18,633 bases of DNA from an uncultured Prevotellaceae bacterium (GTDB taxonomy: Bacteria; Bacteroidota; Bacteroidia; Bacteroidales; Bacteroidaceae), in assembly GCA_937915745.1 (NCBI GenBank), contig CALGGJ010000100.1, forward strand, positions 1 through 18,633, given 5' to 3'. The stretch's first letter is position 1. Every line of letters begins with the position of its first letter. The notes beneath the pieces are model-generated. The model saw only the letters and a list, made by a program, of their open reading frames with translations. It was not told the origin of the DNA and did no database searches. Both the position numbers and the translations under genes were made by a program. Positions 15,901-18,633 of this stretch are shown here, one piece after another.

Positions 15901-16363
15901 TCGCAGGTGGTTTGCACATCTTATAAACACCCTCCTCAAAGAAGGCAAGAAAAACATGGCATTGCAGGCACTCGAGAAGTGTGACAAGGAGATACCCGAC
16001 TACAATGTGCCGTATAAGATAGACAACGGTGGACTTGAGATTGGCAATGCATTCATTGCCTGCGGCAATGTTAAACGCGGTATAGAGATTCTCGATGCCA
16101 TTGAGAAGAACTCAAAGGAGTATATCCGATTCTATTCGTCGCTCAACAACATGCGGTTTGCTGCTGCATGGCGCGACTGCAAGAGCGAAGTCATTGCATT
16201 GGCCGAAATACAACAATCCTTGCAAATACTTGGCAACAACAATGACATATCAAGAGTAGAAGCCGAGAAATATGCCAAGCGGGCCGAAGAACTCATGCCT
16301 TACGTCAACCAGACATATTCAATACTGGCCACCCGTGCCGAGTCATTAGGCCTGAAACCATGA
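12932..16363 (+). CDS. DUF2723 multi-pass membrane protein (putative protein glycosyltransferase)
   Basis: The product is 1143 residues, a typical size for Bacteroidota DUF2723 proteins. The N-terminal region carries FWDCPEFI (33-40) and GHPPGAP (49-55), hallmarks of the family. Many hydrophobic helices cover about residues 10-360 and 570-680. A second conserved part includes PGQPRERDYAYAGSFYAF (about 618-635) and TNGDNDTFPLWY (about 711-722). The C-terminal 250 residues are soluble and helical, TPR-like in feel. The family is distantly related to O-mannosyltransferase (PMT-type) enzymes, so transfer of a lipid-linked sugar to periplasmic proteins or glycans is likely but not shown. The leader (12868-12931) is A-rich and has no clear promoter. 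The stop overlaps the deacetylase start as ATGA. Confidence 0.92.
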   Translation: MKTYKLVNNVMGWLIFAIAAFTYCSTIEPTASFWDCPEFISTATKLEVGHPPGAPFFMLVGNLFSQFASDPTQIAKMVNTMSALLSAGCILFLFWTVTHLAKKLVCRDDQQPTTAQTIAVMASGIAGALIYTWSDTFWFSAVEGEVYAFSSFLTALVFWLILKWEDKADESGSDRWLVLIAYLVGLSIGVHLLNLLCIPAMVLVYYYKRSSNPDGRGSLIALGISAVIVAAVLYGVVPGITKVGGWFELLFVNMLGMSFNTGLYIYLVLLVACLIWAIIESTRATNKLRMNIAFIVSLAMLGTPFYGYGWSSILIGIVVLAIVAWMLRSAKWVTPKGLNTTLLCLALIVVGYSSYAVIVIRSDANPPMDQNSPEDVFTLGEYLGREQYGDRPLFYGPTYNSRPSVVVKGDHLSYGTTEGAPVYQRKEKANIDEKDEYIVIRNKFDYDYASDQCMLFPRIYSEKDAGKYESWLGSVHYHTVQYNIPGQGTQTLQIPSQMDNIRYFLSYQLNFMYWRYFMWNFAGRQNDLQSQGETEHGNWITGIKPLDDLRLGNQDLLPTELKENKGHNVFYCLPLILGLVGLLWQAFKGKRGIQQFWVVFFLFFMTGIAIVFYLNQTPGQPRERDYAYAGSFYAFAIWCGLGITAIYSSLVKYLKGNNARMAASLISLIPAIAIPLQMVSQTWDDHDRSGRYMCRDFGLNYLETIPHDGIIFTNGDNDTFPLWYNEDTEGNRTDVRVCNLSYVQTDWYIDQMKRPAFEGEGQSSPLPISWKRIQYVEGKNEMTDVNPIVVVGGKEMRMKELVRQMYSQSPNTAKAIWGENPFELKNAIKKFVLKEDIPAEYQDMVNSLPACLPSDTLYVTVNKEAVRRSGMYIPNDSIPDCMDISLKGQDRVLKSMMMMLEMIAQSNFERPLYMSTTVGPQHYGNIWRHFVQEGLAWRITPFSFSENMQQQSVVDSEKMFDNMMNKYRYGGLSTPGLYLDETTMRMCWTHRRWFAHLINTLLKEGKKNMALQALEKCDKEIPDYNVPYKIDNGGLEIGNAFIACGNVKRGIEILDAIEKNSKEYIRFYSSLNNMRFAAAWRDCKSEVIALAEIQQSLQILGNNNDISRVEAEKYAKRAEELMPYVNQTYSILATRAESLGLKP

Positions 16364-17001
16364 TTATAGAGCAACCCGGCACGTGGATGCGATGGCTATA
16401 TCCAAGCGCCATCTGGCGTATGAGCCACAAGGAACGGGCCGTCTATCTCACATTCGACGACGGTCCCATTCCTGAGGCCACACCTTTCATTCTCGATACA
16501 CTCGACCACTATGGCATAAAAGCAACATTCTTCATGGTGGGCGAAAATGTAAAGAAATATCCACATCTGAAACATGAAATAGAAGAGCGTGGACACAGGC
16601 TGGGTAACCACACATACAATCATGTTGGGGGATTCGGATGTCGCAGCAAGGAGTTCCTTCGTAATACCTATAAAGCCGACCAGCTCATACACTCACAGCT
16701 TTTCCGTCCGCCGCGCGGATGGATGCTGTGGACCCAGTACATACGCCTTCGCAAACGGTTCACTATCATCATGTGGGATGTAGTAACACGCGACTACAGC
16801 CTCCTTCTTACAGCCGACGACGTCGTCCACAACGTGCAGCGATATACACGCAACGGCAGTATCATCACATTCCACGATTCGCTGAAATCCATCGACAAGC
16901 TGGAGACGGCCCTACCGCGTTCAATCGAATGGCTGAAAGAGCAGGGCTACGAATTCAAGTTATTTGATGCCGACCAACCACGGAGCCGACACCTGAAGTA
17001 A
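16360..17001 (+). CDS. Polysaccharide deacetylase (NodB homology domain)
   Basis: The 213-residue protein is little more than one NodB domain, which hydrolyses N-acetyl (or O-acetyl) groups from sugars. All five motifs are visible: TFDDGP (31-36, Asp33/Asp34), NHTYNH (83-88, metal histidines 84 and 88), RPPRG (116-120), the Trp/Asp motif around WDVVTRDY (139-146) and FHDS (171-174, His172). It therefore looks active. I see no signal peptide, so it may act on a cytoplasmic precursor or be exported by an unrecognised route. Its ATG overlaps the stop of the DUF2723 gene by 4 bp, implying coupled translation. A shared glycan pathway is an inference. Confidence 0.93.
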   Translation: MIIEQPGTWMRWLYPSAIWRMSHKERAVYLTFDDGPIPEATPFILDTLDHYGIKATFFMVGENVKKYPHLKHEIEERGHRLGNHTYNHVGGFGCRSKEFLRNTYKADQLIHSQLFRPPRGWMLWTQYIRLRKRFTIIMWDVVTRDYSLLLTADDVVHNVQRYTRNGSIITFHDSLKSIDKLETALPRSIEWLKEQGYEFKLFDADQPRSRHLK

Positions 17002-17066
17002 TAGTATTGTAAGTTCACATTCCGACCAAGCCAAGATTCATTGCAAACTTTTAAATAATCGCTCCA

Positions 17067-18152
17067 TTGAATACTGCAGCTCTCGACTCAAAGACTATAA
17101 CCCTCGACTCTGATATCATAAGAGTTGAAGCCTCGCGCCTCGGCTTTTCTGCATGTGGAGTGGTTAGAGCCGATGTGGTCGATGAGCAGACACGCCGAGT
17201 CTATGAGCAATTTACGACTGATGGCCGCATGGCCGACATGTACTATCTCTCGCGGTATTCCGAACAACGTTTCGACCCCACACAACTTCTACCTGGTTGC
17301 AAGACCATTATCACCGTTGCCCTGAGCTACTATCCGCAAACACCGCTGCCCGATACCTCTTATCAGATTGCATACTATGCATACGGGCGCGACTACCATG
17401 AGGTGATGCGCGAACGGATGCATAGACTGACCGCACGCATATTTCATCTACACGGCATCGAGCCCGACAGACAATCTGTACGCCTTTGTGCCGACACGGC
17501 ACCTATGCTCGAGCGATATTGGGCGGTGCGGTCCGGGATAGGATTCATCGGACGCAATCACGTACTCATCATTCCTCGTCTCGGAAGCTATTTCTTTTTG
17601 GGTGAAATACTGACAACAGCAGAGATACAACCCACGCACACCATTACACACATTTCCGACCATTGTCCCCCAGAAGATAGGTCATCGTACAGTCACACAA
17701 GCAATGACTTCATCTACAAGAACGGATGGCAAGAAAAAGGTCATACCTGCTCCACCTGCCATCGTTGCATCGATTCATGCCCCACCGGTGCCCTCCGTCC
17801 CGATGGAGCGTTCGATGCCCGTCGGTGTTTATCATACATCACGATAGAACATCGGGGACCGTTTTTGGCCGAACAGGAACACATGGTGGGTTCACAGCCA
17901 CCACCCCTTTATATTTATGGATGCGACCGCTGTCAGCGATGTTGTCCGCACAACCGACAACCGACACCCACTGCTGTCCCTGAATTTGCACCCCATCCCG
18001 AGCTCCATAGCATGACTCCTGCCCACTGGAACACCTTGACACGCGAACGCTATCAACAACTGTTCAGTCATTCGGCAGTGAAGCGCGCCAAATATGAAGG
18101 GTTGATACGCAACATACAGTGTGTTGCCTCAAGGGAACAGAGCGACAGATAA
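17067..18152 (+). CDS. queG: Epoxyqueuosine reductase
   Basis: It carries out the last step of queuosine synthesis, reducing epoxyqueuosine in tRNA with cobalamin and two [4Fe-4S] clusters. In 361 residues the N-terminal ARLGFSACG-like part (22-31: ASRLGFSACG) is followed by CADTAPMLERYWAVRSGIG (141-159) and GRNHVLI. Cluster cysteines are C228, C231, C234 and C238 (CSTCHRCIDSCPTGAL), with C254, C286, C289 and C293 (CDRCQRCCPHN). About 30 extra residues sit between the FLGEI motif (177-181) and the first cluster. The C-terminal HEAT-like part of longer homologues is absent. The start is a TTG: an in-frame stop at 17052-17054 leaves no ATG before residue 55, and the conserved region begins near residue 17. 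The gap to the deacetylase gene is 65 bp. Confidence 0.93.
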   Translation: MNTAALDSKTITLDSDIIRVEASRLGFSACGVVRADVVDEQTRRVYEQFTTDGRMADMYYLSRYSEQRFDPTQLLPGCKTIITVALSYYPQTPLPDTSYQIAYYAYGRDYHEVMRERMHRLTARIFHLHGIEPDRQSVRLCADTAPMLERYWAVRSGIGFIGRNHVLIIPRLGSYFFLGEILTTAEIQPTHTITHISDHCPPEDRSSYSHTSNDFIYKNGWQEKGHTCSTCHRCIDSCPTGALRPDGAFDARRCLSYITIEHRGPFLAEQEHMVGSQPPPLYIYGCDRCQRCCPHNRQPTPTAVPEFAPHPELHSMTPAHWNTLTRERYQQLFSHSAVKRAKYEGLIRNIQCVASREQSDR

Positions 18153-18186
18153 AGATATTCGATGACTGCATAATATACACGCGTGG

Positions 18187-18357
18187 TTATTGCCATTTGA
18201 TTATCAGAAGATTGGTATTTTCACCAATCGCTGTAAAACAACCTAAAGTGCTGCGGAATTTAGGGGCAATATATTTCTGAATCGCCTCCACCTCAATACG
18301 TGGACGATCTTCCACATGAATAGACAAGCTGACTTGAACTAAAAAAACTTGACACAT
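18187..18357 (-). pseudogene. 3' remnant of an unrecognised gene, probably cut by the adjacent insertion sequence
   Basis: On the minus strand one frame is open from the IS edge to a TAA at 18187-18189. It encodes about 50 residues with normal protein character: QVSLSIHVEDRPRIEVEA, then an IQKYIAPKFR segment and the ending LLIIKWQ. Upstream the frame runs into the IS terminus near 18349, where only an accidental ATG (18355-18357) is available. The stop lies 34 bp from the queG stop, the normal spacing for convergent genes. I do not recognise the family. A small intact protein of 56 residues is the alternative. Confidence 0.45.
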
Positions 18358-18633
18358 TTTGAGGGCTAAAAAAGAAAGACAATGAAAAGATCATCAAAAC
18401 GGACAGATCGTGTCAAGTATGTTGACCCTATTACAGGGCTCACAGAGTATCGGTATGTGGAAAAGGTGACATACCGCTATGAGGATGAAGAAAAAGTCCC
18501 CATCATCATCGAGTTTCTATCTGGCGAGACCAGTGCAGAAAAAATGGTAGAGAAATATCACATTTGTTCTGTACAAACGCTGTATGCGTGGGTAGGCAGG
18601 TATGTGTCTCAGGAAAATTTGCTATCTTTGCAG
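18349..18633 (+). mobile_element. Left end of an insertion sequence (IS3-like), running off the window
   Basis: The transposase gene at 18382 and the terminus-like start TGACACATTTTGAGGG (18350 on) suggest the element begins near 18349-18350, in an A-rich target (AAAAAAACTT). Only one end is in view, so the inverted repeat and the target duplication cannot be checked here. Confidence 0.6.
18382..18633 (+). CDS. IS transposase OrfA-like helix-turn-helix protein (partial, 3' end outside window)
   Basis: The first 84 codons are in view. A basic N-terminus (MKRSSKRTDRVKYVDP) is followed by a helix-turn-helix of the IS3 OrfA/transposase_8 kind: IIIEFLSGETSAEKMVEKYH, then ICSVQTLYAWVGRYVS. The HTH would recognise the element's inverted repeats, and the catalytic DDE part would be expected in a second frame beyond the window. 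The frame is intact to the last base. An ATG at 18382 follows a short A/G-rich stretch. Family placement rests on the HTH pattern only. Confidence 0.7.
   Translation, partial: MKRSSKRTDRVKYVDPITGLTEYRYVEKVTYRYEDEEKVPIIIEFLSGETSAEKMVEKYHICSVQTLYAWVGRYVSQENLLSLQ

Noticed and set aside
18210..18229. Inverted repeat GATTGGT/ACCAATC as a terminator of queG
   Set aside because: It lacks a T-tract and lies inside the open frame of the minus-strand gene remnant, so it may be chance.
18623..18630. TATCTTTG promoter-like motif inside the transposase gene
   Set aside because: It lies in a coding frame at the window edge with no suitable -33 box. It cannot be judged without the following sequence.

Overview
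The window looks like a chromosomal segment of a Bacteroidales bacterium (phylum Bacteroidota), most like the Prevotella/Muribaculaceae side of the order; the genus cannot be fixed from the sequence alone. The reasons are: Bacteroidota-type -7 promoter elements (TAnnTTTG) before three transcription units, a formate-THF ligase with the KAGIGKTT loop I associate with this phylum, a DUF2723 membrane protein, a NigD-like lipoprotein, and a large secreted protein ending in a T9SS-like sorting tail.

Left part (1-5614). A gene-free stretch (1-382) carries four copies of a 17-bp unit and a strong bidirectional hairpin terminator. A single huge minus-strand gene follows (383-5614, 1743 aa). It encodes an exported multidomain protein with no visible catalytic domain. 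Its architecture is internally doubled: trefoil-like, beta-sandwich (CBM-like) and helical parts, then a pair of DUF4859-like domains, twice over. Two stretches of 190 bp inside it are about 96% identical and lie exactly 2655 bp (885 codons) apart.

Middle (5615-6449). This is a divergent intergenic region. It holds a well-formed promoter for the large gene, a GC-rich hairpin in its leader, a degenerate array with 22-bp period (about 5918-6180), and a -7 element for the next gene on the plus strand.

Right part (6450-18152), all plus strand. fhs (formate-THF ligase) stands first. It is followed by a tightly packed group: a membrane-anchored PASTA protein, an RluD-type pseudouridine synthase, D-Ala-D-Ala ligase (ddl) and a glycerolipid-type acyltransferase, joined by ATGA or 8-bp overlaps or a 3-nt gap. 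Next come a NigD-like lipoprotein, a 1143-aa DUF2723 multi-pass membrane protein, a NodB-type polysaccharide deacetylase overlapping it by 4 bp, and queG (epoxyqueuosine reductase). The theme is envelope building (peptidoglycan precursor, lipid, surface glycan) together with RNA modification and one-carbon metabolism.

Right edge (18153-18633). The 3' end of an unrecognised minus-strand gene converges on queG. It appears to be cut by the left end of an insertion sequence whose OrfA-like transposase gene runs off the window.

The least ordinary parts are the doubled giant surface protein with its in-frame recombination-ready repeats, the 22-bp periodic array in its promoter region, and the 17-bp tandem units beyond its terminator. 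None of these amounts to a clearly new system on sequence evidence alone.
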